Source of the DNA: Kutzneria buriramensis
Lineage (GTDB): Bacteria; Actinomycetota; Actinomycetes; Mycobacteriales; Pseudonocardiaceae
DNA length: 64,000 nt
Assembly: GCF_003387475.1 (NCBI RefSeq)
Contig: NZ_QUNO01000019.1
Span: 124,001 to 188,000 of the forward strand
Direction: 5' to 3'
How positions within the stretch are numbered: the first letter of the stretch is position 1; each line of letters starts with the position of its first letter. Made by a program: the position numbers and the translations under genes. This document shows positions 21,723 through 28,796 of the stretch, piece by piece. The notes under the pieces were generated by a model, which ran no database searches, had not been told where the DNA came from, and worked only from the letters and a program-made list of their open reading frames with translations.

Positions 21723-22280
21723 TCAGTGCGGGCTGCTGCCCCCTTGGACGGCGCGCACGGTCAGCTGCTGGCCATCCATCGGGCGGGTGCATCCCCGCGC
21801 GTTCGGTTCGGGCAGCAGAACGAAGGCGGTGTTGTCCGGCGGGTACACCCGCAGTCCGGTCGCGGCGACCGGCTGGCACACCGCCGGGTCGTAGTTGTCC
21901 ACGTTGACCTGGTTGAGCCAGGCGTACGCGGAACTGTCGGGGCCCAGCACGATCGCGGTGGGCGCGCCGGGCTCACGGGCGGCCGCGTCGCCGACCTGGT
22001 GCTGGTCGGCCCCCGCGTAGTAGGACACGCCGGGAAAGCCGGTGATCGTGCAGGCGGGCCCCGCGTTGGTGAAGACGATCGGCACGTAGTGGTGGCCGGC
22101 GGCGCCTTCGCCCTGTCCGAGGGACACCCGCAGGGACTCGGTGCGGCACGGCGCCGCCGCAGCTGTCGTGCTGGTGGCCACGGTCGAGGCGGTCGTCGAC
22201 GGCGTCGCCACAGTGCTGGTCGTGGCGCACGCGGCGAGTACCCCACAACCGGCGAGCAGAACCACGTTGAGCCTTGCCAT
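21723..22280 (-). CDS. DUF4232-type secreted lipoprotein
   Basis: 185 aa. The N-terminus MARLNVVLLAGCGVLAAC is a lipoprotein signal; two candidate lipobox cysteines (LAGC, residues 10-13, and LAAC, 16-19) are present. After a Thr/Ser/Ala linker there is a DUF4232 domain (GHHYVPIVFTNAGPACTITGFPGVSYY... ) typical of actinobacterial exported proteins of unknown role. ATG 22280 has GGAGG 8 nt upstream and overlaps the USP stop (TGATG), so it is coupled to the USP gene. Confidence 0.85.
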   Translation of the reverse strand: MARLNVVLLAGCGVLAACATTSTVATPSTTASTVATSTTAAAAPCRTESLRVSLGQGEGAAGHHYVPIVFTNAGPACTITGFPGVSYYAGADQHQVGDAAAREPGAPTAIVLGPDSSAYAWLNQVNVDNYDPAVCQPVAATGLRVYPPDNTAFVLLPEPNARGCTRPMDGQQLTVRAVQGGSSPH

Positions 22281-23128
22281 CAAATACCTCCAGTTGTCGC
22301 CGGGGTGAGGGGAGAGCGGTTGTCGCGCGGCCATGGCAGGCACGGTGTCCACGTGGCGCGGTGGCCGCTGGGCGCGGTGCGGACGGGCGGGGTGGGGTCG
22401 TGCACGACCATCACCGGACACGGCGCGAGGTGCAGCGCCGACCTCATCACCGCCCCGCTCCGGCCGCGGCCCACGACCAGCAGGTCGGTATCGGTGCGCG
22501 AGGCCACGACTTCGTGCGGGTGCGCGCGGACCGGTTCGATGAACGTCGCCGGGTAGCGGGCCAGACCAGCCACCACCTTCTCGGCGGCGACCAGGATCTC
22601 GTCCGTGTCGTGTTGCCGTGACACCGGGTGGTGGGTCAGCGGGTCCGGGACGGCGTGCAGCACCATCAGCTGCGCGCGAAGCGCGAGCGCCTTGTCGACG
22701 GCGTGCGCGACGACGAGGGGATCGTCCGGGCTGCCGCCGACCATGGCGGTGACCCGCCTGTGCCGCCCGTCCACCGCGTCGTCGGAACCCCGCACGATGA
22801 CGATGTCGCAGTGCGCGGTCAGCACCGCCGGCACGACCAGGTCGCCGAGCCCCGGGTGGCGGTGCCGCTCGCCGCGGCAGCCGAGCACCAGGAGTTCGGA
22901 CTCCCAGCTGGATTCGGCGAATGCGGCCAGAGGGTTGCCGACGGTGGTCCGGATGCGCACGGGCAGCAGCGGGAAATCGCGGGTGATCGGCCGCGTGGAC
23001 CCGCCGTGCGCGCCACGCAGCACCAGTAGCTCGTCGCCGCGGTTCCAGGCATGACGGGCCGCCCAGTGAAGCGCGGTTTCGCCCCAGCGGGAACCGTCGG
23101 TCCCGACCGTCACCCTTTTCTCGCTCAC
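22280..23128 (-). CDS. divergent tandem universal stress protein
   Basis: 282 aa, two USP-fold halves. The first begins VTVGTDGSRWGETALHWAA and the second ends LLVVGRGRSGAVMRS...CPVMVVHD. Neither half keeps the full ATP-binding GSRGxGGFxGxxLGS motif found in the other USPs here (the first has LGCRGERHRHPG), so nucleotide binding may be lost or altered. The GTG at 23128 gives the usual USP start; the longer frame upstream runs through two DevR-like boxes. It heads the operon with the lipoprotein, DUF1876 and site-2 protease genes. Confidence 0.85.
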   Translation of the reverse strand: MSEKRVTVGTDGSRWGETALHWAARHAWNRGDELLVLRGAHGGSTRPITRDFPLLPVRIRTTVGNPLAAFAESSWESELLVLGCRGERHRHPGLGDLVVPAVLTAHCDIVIVRGSDDAVDGRHRRVTAMVGGSPDDPLVVAHAVDKALALRAQLMVLHAVPDPLTHHPVSRQHDTDEILVAAEKVVAGLARYPATFIEPVRAHPHEVVASRTDTDLLVVGRGRSGAVMRSALHLAPCPVMVVHDPTPPVRTAPSGHRATWTPCLPWPRDNRSPLTPATTGGI

Positions 23129-23145
23129 GTCTTCACCATCACGCC

Positions 23146-23200
23146 ACGACGCCGGTCCCTGGTAGTGCCGGTGGACGCTGCCGTTGGGGCACAAGGACCC
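23146..23200. promoter_or_regulatory. pair of DevR-like boxes (23146-23159 and 23187-23200)
   Basis: On the minus strand the sites read GGGACCGGCGTCGT and GGGTCCTTGTGCCC, 10 of 14 matches each, with starts 41 bp apart (about four helical turns). They lie 18 and 59 bp upstream of the USP start and also upstream of the divergent htpX remnant. Paired boxes are usual at strongly DosR-controlled promoters. Confidence 0.6.
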
Positions 23201-23291
23201 CACCGCGACCGGCGGCCGACGGGACCTCCGGCCCATGCGGCGGTGCGTTCGGCTCTGCCGGTTCGCGCCGCCGGTGCGGGACAGTCGGACC

Positions 23292-23605
23292 GTGACCACC
23301 GCGCCGACCCGGTTCCGCCCGGACCACCAGCTCACCGCGCGGATGCTGCTGACCATGTTCCTGCTGGGGTTGGCCTACGTCGCGTTCGTGGCTGCGCTGC
23401 TTGTGTTGATCAAGTCCGTGGTGGCGGTCGTGCTCATCGCCGGCGGGCTGCTGGCCGCGCAGTTCTGGTTCTCCGACCGGATCGCCCTGGACGCCATGCG
23501 GGCCCGTGTCGTCGGCCCCGAGGAGGCGCCCGGCCTGCACGCCGTCGTCGACCGGCTGTGTGCCATGGCGGCGATGCCCAAGCCGCGGCTCGCTGTCGCC
23601 GCGGT
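23292..23605 (+). pseudogene. htpX: htpX-like M48 protease, N-terminal fragment
   Basis: From GTG 23292 the frame gives an HtpX-type N-terminus: two membrane segments (TMFLLGLAYVAFVAALLVL; VVAVVLIAGGLLAAQFWF) followed by VVGPEEAPGLHAVVDRLCAM and MPKPRLAVA, the segment just before the HExxH helix in the family. Homology then stops abruptly near 23603 and the frame runs on as antisense of the DUF2267 remnant to a stop at 23660. The catalytic zinc site and the C-terminal ~60% are absent, so no protease activity is expected. The promoter side is intact and has DevR-like boxes. Confidence 0.8.
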
Positions 23606-23776
23606 GGGCACGGTCAGCCGGTCCCGCAGGGCGTGCAGCCAGACCCGCAGCACACGGTAGGCGAACGGTGTGTCGTCGGTGTCGAACACGTCGACGACGT
23701 CGCGGACCCATTCGGTCGCAAGCCGCGTCGCGTTCTCCAGCGCCGGAATCGGTTGGGTGGCAGCGATCCTGCTCAT
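23605..23776 (-). pseudogene. DUF2267 protein, N-terminal fragment fused to antisense htpX
   Basis: ATG 23776 overlaps the DUF4389 stop (ATGA). The first ~56 residues (RLATEWVRDVVDVFDTDD, FAYRVLRVWLHALRDRLTV) match the start of a DUF2267 domain, but the expected AAHLGAQLP-type continuation is replaced by reverse-strand htpX sequence read to a stop at 23375. The break coincides with the htpX break, so one deletion appears to have removed the 3' parts of two convergent genes. DUF2267 proteins are small helical proteins of unknown role often found beside USP genes. Confidence 0.72.
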
Positions 23777-24420
23777 GGCGCAGTTCCCCCCAATGGCTCG
23801 GTGCCGCCCTGGTCGAGCCGGAACGGCGGGTAGGCGTCCGTCATCAGCGCGGCGTACGCGGTCACCCGGAACACCCAGCGTTGCAGTCCGACCACCAGGT
23901 CGAACACGCGCTCGGGGTACCGGCCGGTGAACAGCAGCACGACGCCCGCGACCACGGTCAGCACGAGGATCAGGCCGGCGTTCCAGTGCGTGCCCTGCGC
24001 TCCGCCGCCGACGAAGAAGCTGATCACGACATAGTGCGGGATGGCCAGCAGCCACCACTTCACGAGGACCAGCCCGCGCGACAGGTGCTCCGGGTAGGCG
24101 ATGTCCAGCGTCGCCGGGTAGTCCGGGTCCTCGCCGAGGCTGAACGGCGGGTACCGGTCGGTGCCCAGCCCGCCGTAGGCGTAGTAGCCGACCCGCCAGC
24201 TCCAGCGCAGCACCCCCACGGTGAAGTCGAACAGGGGCCGGGGATACCGGCCGGTGGCCAGGATCGCCACGAAGGCGACCACCGTCACCACGACGAACGC
24301 GATCCACAGGAAGAACAGCACGATCACGTGCGGGATCGCCAGCAGCCATTTCACCAGCCACAGTCCCGGACTGAGGTGTTCGTCCAGGCGTGCCTCGAGC
24401 CGAACCGGCGTGTCGCTCAT
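23773..24420 (-). CDS. DUF4389 membrane protein
   Basis: 215 aa with an internal duplication: LDEHLSPGLWLVKWLLAIPH and PEHLSRGLVLVKWWLLAIPHY each begin a unit of two membrane helices and end in a VGVLRWSWRVGYYAYG / VGLQRWVFRVTAYAAL segment with a downstream D(R/A)YPPF motif. This is the DUF4389 pattern; the function is unknown. Start ATG 24420. A DevR-like box lies 59 bp upstream in the region shared with the divergent MshC-like gene. Its stop overlaps the DUF2267 remnant start. Confidence 0.88.
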   Translation of the reverse strand: MSDTPVRLEARLDEHLSPGLWLVKWLLAIPHVIVLFFLWIAFVVVTVVAFVAILATGRYPRPLFDFTVGVLRWSWRVGYYAYGGLGTDRYPPFSLGEDPDYPATLDIAYPEHLSRGLVLVKWWLLAIPHYVVISFFVGGGAQGTHWNAGLILVLTVVAGVVLLFTGRYPERVFDLVVGLQRWVFRVTAYAALMTDAYPPFRLDQGGTEPLGGTAP

Positions 24421-24478
24421 GACTCGATGGTCGGCCGGGCGGACCGCGTTCCCCAGAGCCGATGTCACCGGACCCGCG

Positions 24479-24492
24479 CGGTCGAAGGACCC
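24479..24492. promoter_or_regulatory. DevR-like box between divergent DUF4389 and MshC-like genes
   Basis: The minus strand reads GGGTCCTTCGACCG, 11 of 14 matches. It is 59 bp from the DUF4389 start and 39 bp from the MshC-like GTG, so it could serve both. Confidence 0.55.
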
Positions 24493-24530
24493 TTCTCGCA
24501 CCCTGGCCGCGGCGGCGCACACTACCGGAT

Positions 24531-25631
24531 GTGACAGAGCCGCAGCAGATCTCGCTCGCCGGCCGGACCGTGCCGCTGGTGGACCGCGCCCGGATCTACA
24601 CGTGCGGCATCACGCCGTACGACGTGACCCACCTCGGGCACGCCGCGACCTTCGTGTGGGCGGACACGCTGGCACGAGTCCTGCGCGCGCTGAACGTGGA
24701 GCCGGTCATGTGCCGCAATGTCACCGATGTCGACGACGTGTTGGACGCCGCCGCCGGCCGGGTCGGGGCGTACTACGACCGCTTCGCGGCGGTGCAGCAG
24801 TTCCAGTTCGAGAACGACATGTCGCTGCTGAACATCCGCCAGCCCGAGCACGAGCCTCGTGCGCGCCGGTACGTCGACGTCGTCGTGCGCCTGGCGGCGG
24901 CGCTGCTGGCGACCGGCGACGCCTATGTCCGGGGCGGCAGCGTGTACTTCCGGGGCCGCCGCGTCGTCGAGGACAGTGGGCTGGACCCGGTCCGCGCGGC
25001 GGCGCTCGCGGCGGAATACGGCGGCCGGCTCGACGATCCCGCCAAGGAGGATCCGTTCGACGTCGCCGTCTGGCAGGCGGCCGAGGCCGGCCACCCGGCA
25101 TGGGATTCCCCCTGGGGTCCCGGCCGGCCGGGCTGGCACGCCGAGTGCGTCGCGATGTCCATGTCGGTGATCGGTGTCGGTGTGGACTTCCATGCCGGCG
25201 GGGCCGATCTCGCCTTCCCTCATCACGCCTATCACCGCGGGATGGCCGAGGCGGTGACCGGCGTCCGGCCGTACGCACGGGCCTGGCTGCACGTCGGCAC
25301 GGTGACCGTGGACGGCGCGAAGATGGCCAAGTCCGCGGGCAATCTGGTGCTGGTGGAGGACCTTCTCGCCGCCGCGCCGGCCGCCGTGGTGCGGATGATG
25401 ATCCTGGACCGGCCGTGGGCGCGGAGTTGGGACTACACGGAGGGGCTGCTGGACGTCGCGGCGGACCGGGTGGACCGCCTCTACGCCGCGGCGGGACGGC
25501 CGGGCGGGGACCCGGGTCGGGTGCTCGACGTGCTCGCACGCGATCTCGACGTCGCCGGGGCCGTCGACGTCGCGGTGACCGAAGGCGGTGCGGCGGCCCG
25601 CCTGCTCGCCTCAGTGCTCGCGTTGGCCTGA
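24531..25631 (+). CDS. MshC / cysteinyl-tRNA synthetase-like protein lacking the anticodon domain
   Basis: 366 aa. CGITPYDVTHLGHAATFV (about residues 22-39) is closer to the MshC signature than to canonical CysRS; NVTDVDDVLDAA, GWHAECVAMSMS and FHAGGADLAFPHH follow, and KMAKS is the KMSKS loop. MshC ligates cysteine to glucosaminyl-inositol in mycothiol synthesis; CysRS charges tRNA. The C-terminus is short and lacks an anticodon-binding domain. After FPHH the sequence is AYHRG rather than the ENEIA-type zinc-ligand context, so metal binding may differ. The DevR-like box suggests a stress-expressed paralogue. Start is GTG 24531. Confidence 0.82.
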   Translation: MTEPQQISLAGRTVPLVDRARIYTCGITPYDVTHLGHAATFVWADTLARVLRALNVEPVMCRNVTDVDDVLDAAAGRVGAYYDRFAAVQQFQFENDMSLLNIRQPEHEPRARRYVDVVVRLAAALLATGDAYVRGGSVYFRGRRVVEDSGLDPVRAAALAAEYGGRLDDPAKEDPFDVAVWQAAEAGHPAWDSPWGPGRPGWHAECVAMSMSVIGVGVDFHAGGADLAFPHHAYHRGMAEAVTGVRPYARAWLHVGTVTVDGAKMAKSAGNLVLVEDLLAAAPAAVVRMMILDRPWARSWDYTEGLLDVAADRVDRLYAAAGRPGGDPGRVLDVLARDLDVAGAVDVAVTEGGAAARLLASVLALA

Positions 25632-25632
25632 C

Positions 25633-25646
25633 GCGACGATGGTCCC
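25633..25646. promoter_or_regulatory. strong DevR-like box upstream of the 2TM gene
   Basis: The minus strand reads GGGACCATCGTCGC, 12 of 14 matches to the window consensus, one of the two best sites. It lies immediately after the MshC-like stop and 74 bp before the 2TM-domain start. Confidence 0.6.
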
Positions 25647-25719
25647 TGCCACGCGGTTACCGACGCCCCTGTGCGCGGCGTCGGCACCGGCCGAGGCTGG
25701 AGGCGAGGAGGTGGCTTCC

Positions 25720-26013
25720 ATGACCGAGACACTCGACGACAGAAGGGAAGCCGCACGCAAGCGCATCGAGGACCGCCGCGGCTTCCTCCCGCACCTGGTC
25801 GTCTACCTGTTCGTCAACGGCACGCTGCTCTTTGTCTGGGCGAACGTCGGACCGCAGGGCTTCTTCTGGCCGGCGATCGTGATGTTCACCTGGGGTATCG
25901 GACTGGTCATGCATGCGTGGAACGCGTTCGTGCGCCGGCCGATCACCGAGGCCGACATCGACCGCGAGCTGGCACGCGACACGGACGAGGCACGCCCGAC
26001 CGACATCACCTGA
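25720..26013 (+). CDS. 2TM-domain small membrane protein
   Basis: 97 aa. A charged N-terminus (RREAARKRIEDRRGFLPH) is followed by two membrane helices (LVVYLFVNGTLLFVWANV; FFWPAIVMFTWGIGLVMHAW) and an acidic tail. This is the 2TM domain found alone or fused to histidine kinases and LytTR regulators; the lone form has no known activity. ATG 25720 follows GAGGAGG. It ends before a strong hairpin region shared with the convergent USP gene. Confidence 0.85.
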   Translation: MTETLDDRREAARKRIEDRRGFLPHLVVYLFVNGTLLFVWANVGPQGFFWPAIVMFTWGIGLVMHAWNAFVRRPITEADIDRELARDTDEARPTDIT

Positions 26014-26072
26014 ACCGCGTACAGCGTCGACGCACGGTCTGTTACGCCCGCTCGAAGCCGACCGTTGCCATC

Positions 26073-26120
26073 GCGTCCGTGAGCCGGGGCAGCCGGTGCT
26101 GCGACGGCTCACGGACGCGC
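26073..26120. terminator. long hairpin between convergent genes
   Basis: A perfect 14-bp stem (26073-26086 with 26107-26120, arm GCGTCCGTGAGCC) encloses a 20-nt loop holding a second 5-bp stem (GCAGC/GCTGC). No T-run follows, so it may be a bidirectional, intrinsic-like terminator or a transcript-stabilising structure. The 192-bp region around it holds no recognisable gene. Confidence 0.5.
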
Positions 26121-26173
26121 GGCGCTGTCACGGGCTTTCCTGTGGGCCAAGGACTTCGCCCGCAGCTGGCTGG

Positions 26174-26205
26174 CCCGCGCTCGGCGCGTCGGCGCCGGGC
26201 GCGGG
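26174..26205 (-). terminator. hairpin abutting the USP stop codon
   Basis: Arms 26174-26187 and 26192-26205 pair over 14 positions with one G-T wobble (arm CCCGCGCTCGGCGC, loop GTCG). It begins directly after the USP stop on the minus strand. No T-run is present, as is common for actinobacterial terminators. Confidence 0.5.
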
Positions 26206-27096
26206 TCAGTGCTCGGCTCGGACGACGAGCACCGGGCAGGGCGCGTGGTGGATCAGCGCCTGGCTGGTGGAGCCCAGCAGCAGGCCGCCGAGCTCGCCAC
26301 GGCCCCGGCTGCCGACGACCACCAGCTGGGCGCCGCGGGCGTGGTCCAGCAACAGCTGCCGGGCCCGGCCGCCCTCGACGATCCGCCGCACGGTCACGTC
26401 CGGGAACTTCTCCCCGTAGCCGGCGAGGCGCTCGGCCAGCTGCTCGTCCTGCCTGGTCTCGACGACGTCCCAGTCCACGACGAACTGCCGCGCGAACGCG
26501 TAGGAGTTCTCCGAGGCGAACTCGGTCCAGCCGTGCACGGCGACCAGCTCGACGCCCCGGAACGACGCCTCCTCGTACGCCCAGGCCAGGGCGCTCTCAC
26601 TGGTCGGCGACCCGTCGACGCCGACCACCACCGGTCCGGCCGGATCGGGCCGGTCGCCGCGGACCACCACGACCGGGCAGTGCGCGCGGGCGATCGTCGC
26701 GATCGCGGTGGACCCGGTGAGAATGCCGGTGAAGCCGCCCAGCCCGCGCGAGCCGAGCGCGATCATCGCCGCGTGCTCGGACGCGTCCACCAACACCGGG
26801 ATCGGCGAGCCGTCGATCAGCTCGGTGGTGACCGTCAGGTCCGGGTGCAGTTTGCCGACGGCGGAAACGGCGGCGTCGAGGTAGGCGCGGCCGGACTGCC
26901 GCAGCGCCTCGAAGAAGTCCTTCGGCAGGCCGAATGCGCCCCCGTAGGCGATGGTGCTGACCTCGACGGCGTGCACGAGGCGCAGCGACATGCGGCGCCG
27001 TGCCGCCTCGTCCGCCGCCCAGCGGACGGCGTCTAGCGCGGATTCGGATCCGTCCACGCCGGCCACGATGTGGCGGCCGGCCAGGTTGCTGGTCAC
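26206..27096 (-). CDS. tandem universal stress protein
   Basis: 296 aa with two complete USP domains. Each has the Asp near the start (VAGVDGSESALDAV; VVGVDGSPTSESAL) and the ATP-binding loop (IALGSRGLGGFTGILTGS; VVGSRGRGELGGLLLGS), as in the DosR-regulon proteins Rv2005c and Rv2623, which bind ATP and influence growth arrest. Start GTG 27096 with GAGGAGA 6 nt upstream. A DevR-like box lies about 95 bp upstream, and a hairpin follows the stop. Confidence 0.94.
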   Translation of the reverse strand: MTSNLAGRHIVAGVDGSESALDAVRWAADEAARRRMSLRLVHAVEVSTIAYGGAFGLPKDFFEALRQSGRAYLDAAVSAVGKLHPDLTVTTELIDGSPIPVLVDASEHAAMIALGSRGLGGFTGILTGSTAIATIARAHCPVVVVRGDRPDPAGPVVVGVDGSPTSESALAWAYEEASFRGVELVAVHGWTEFASENSYAFARQFVVDWDVVETRQDEQLAERLAGYGEKFPDVTVRRIVEGGRARQLLLDHARGAQLVVVGSRGRGELGGLLLGSTSQALIHHAPCPVLVVRAEH

Positions 27097-27190
27097 TTCG
27101 CTCTCCTCGACGTCAGGGCACGAATTCCGTGCATCTCGACGCTAGGAGCAACGCGGTGGCCGGCGAAGAGAAGCAGTGCTCGCCGGCGTA

Positions 27191-27204
27191 CTGCCGAAAG
27201 TCCC
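27191..27204. promoter_or_regulatory. DevR-like box upstream of the USP gene
   Basis: The minus strand reads GGGACTTTCGGCAG, 10 of 14 matches, and shares the GGGACTTT half-site with the M. tuberculosis DosR consensus. It lies 95 bp upstream of the USP start at 27096. Confidence 0.5.
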
Positions 27205-27215
27205 TGAGCCGGTGC

Positions 27216-27983
27216 TCAACCGCCCGGCGGTGAGCTGCGCAGGTCGGCGGGATCGACCTGGGACGTCAGGACACCTCGGGCCAGCTCGGTGAGCGCCAGG
27301 TGGTGGGCGTGCGCGTGCGCCCGCATCAGGGCGAAGGCCTCGCCGACCGGCACCCGGAGCTTCTCGGCGAGGAAGCCCTTGGCCTGCTCGATGGTGATCC
27401 GGGCGTTGAGCGTGTTGTGCAGCTGCTCGGCGACCTGCTCCCGACGTTGGAAGGCGCGGGTGTGCAGGATGCTGATGGTGGCGATGTCGGCCATCGACTG
27501 GCCGACGGCCACGGTGTCCGTGGCGAGGGCGCCGGCGTCCGCGCTGAACAGACCCAGCACGCCGAGCGGCTGGTCGCGCAGCCGCAGGGGGAGTGCCTGC
27601 GTGCCGACGTAGCCGCTGTCGCGGGCCGCCTCGGCCAGCCTCGGCCACCGGAAGACCTCCGCCGCGAGGTCGGCGCTGGCGGCCGGCTCTCCTGAGTGGT
27701 AGGCGTCCAGGAACGGCCCCTCCTGGTTGCGCAGCCGCATCAGGTCGAGCAGACGGGGCTGTTCGCTGGAGGAGGCGACGAGCTGGAGTGCGCTGCGGCG
27801 GTCGGGCAGCAGCACGGCGGCAGCCGTGACGTCGAGCAGCTCAACGCACCGTTCGGTCAGTGTGTGCAGCATGTCGATGATGTCGAACCCGGCGACCAGG
27901 GTGTCGGCCAGCTCCACGAACGTGGCCGCCAGCCGCCCGTCGCGGGCCGTCGACGGGCCGCCTGCGTTGTCCCCTTGAGTCAT
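27216..27983 (-). CDS. GAF-ANTAR regulator, canonical ANTAR
   Basis: 255 aa. A GAF domain (about 15-165; FDIIDMLHTLTERCVELL, QALPLRLRDQPLGVLGLFS) precedes a C-terminal ANTAR domain (NARITIEQAKGFLAEKL, near residues 195-211) that matches the RNA-binding consensus well. ANTAR proteins bind paired hexaloop hairpins in leader RNAs and prevent termination. The ATG at 27983 overlaps the stop of the upstream ANTAR gene (ATGA), so the two are co-translated and could function as a pair. Confidence 0.92.
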   Translation of the reverse strand: MTQGDNAGGPSTARDGRLAATFVELADTLVAGFDIIDMLHTLTERCVELLDVTAAAVLLPDRRSALQLVASSSEQPRLLDLMRLRNQEGPFLDAYHSGEPAASADLAAEVFRWPRLAEAARDSGYVGTQALPLRLRDQPLGVLGLFSADAGALATDTVAVGQSMADIATISILHTRAFQRREQVAEQLHNTLNARITIEQAKGFLAEKLRVPVGEAFALMRAHAHAHHLALTELARGVLTSQVDPADLRSSPPGG

Positions 27984-28714
27984 GGCCCTTCCGTGTCCTT
28001 GCCGTCGTCCAGCCGGGTTCGCCCGGCCAGTATGTCCTCGGCCAGCCGGGACAGCCCCTCGCCGCTGGTGAACGCCCGGGCCCGCAGCCGCAGGAACGCC
28101 GTGGTGGGGTCGACCCCCAGCTGAGCGGCGACCATGCCGGTGGCCTGGTGCACCTCCGCCCACCGCTCGCCGAACTCGCTGGCGAACAGGCCGTACTCGG
28201 TGACCGTGGGCGCGTCCGACACGCCGGCCAGGATCAGCGCCATGGCCGCGTCGGCGAACAGCCACGCGTCCTCGAGATCGGCCGCGGACAGCAGCCCCGC
28301 GTCGGCGCGGTAGATCTCCAGCGCCCCGATCGTCACCCCGTTCGCGCCGATGGGGAAGGCGAACACCGCCCGAACCCCCTCGGCGAGCGCCTCGGGCGCG
28401 AACATGGGCCAGTGCTCGCGGCTGGCCGCCGTGTCGAGATCGGCCACCAGCACCGGGAGGTCCTTGGCCACGGCCACCGTGGCCGGACCGGCGCCGAGCA
28501 CGACCTGGAGCTCGGCCAGCCGGCTGCCGACGGGGTCGGTGGCATGCACCGGCTCGATCGGACCGAGGTCGGAGACGAGGTACACGCCCACGCCCGTCGC
28601 GTTCAGGGTCCTCGCCGCGACGGCGCAGACATGGCGGACCGCCACCGTCGCGCCCTCGATCCGGGCTCGGTCGCGGATCGCCTCGGTGATCTCGATTTCC
28701 CGATCGGGATCCAC
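27980..28714 (-). CDS. GAF-ANTAR regulator
   Basis: 244 aa. The GAF domain (about 20-165) contains GVGVYLVSDLGPIEPVHATD and AVFAFPIGANGVTIGALEIYR; the C-terminal ANTAR-like helices are EVHQATGMVAAQLGVDPTTA with a downstream LRLRARAF segment. The same design recurs at 43401 and 62692. Start GTG 28714 has no strong ribosome binding site. It sits 82 bp after the P450 stop, outside the nine-gene operon unless read-through occurs. It couples to the next ANTAR gene. Confidence 0.9.
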   Translation of the reverse strand: MDPDREIEITEAIRDRARIEGATVAVRHVCAVAARTLNATGVGVYLVSDLGPIEPVHATDPVGSRLAELQVVLGAGPATVAVAKDLPVLVADLDTAASREHWPMFAPEALAEGVRAVFAFPIGANGVTIGALEIYRADAGLLSAADLEDAWLFADAAMALILAGVSDAPTVTEYGLFASEFGERWAEVHQATGMVAAQLGVDPTTAFLRLRARAFTSGEGLSRLAEDILAGRTRLDDGKDTEGP

Positions 28715-28796
28715 AGTCGCCCCTAGCCGATTGCCGTCGGACGAGCGTAGCCGCCGCCGGACGGGGCCGGGCGCGCCGCCGCGCCGACGGGGACGA

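Noticed and set aside
21735-21754. Box-like CCCCCTTGGACGG near the end of the DUF4232 lipoprotein gene
   Set aside because: It is inside coding sequence, matches only about 6 of 14 positions, and the downstream gene is already coupled in the operon.
26141-26161. Box-like sequence GGGCCAAGGACTTCGCCC
   Set aside because: It lies downstream of both convergent genes, its half-sites do not fit the 14-bp spacing, and no gene starts nearby.
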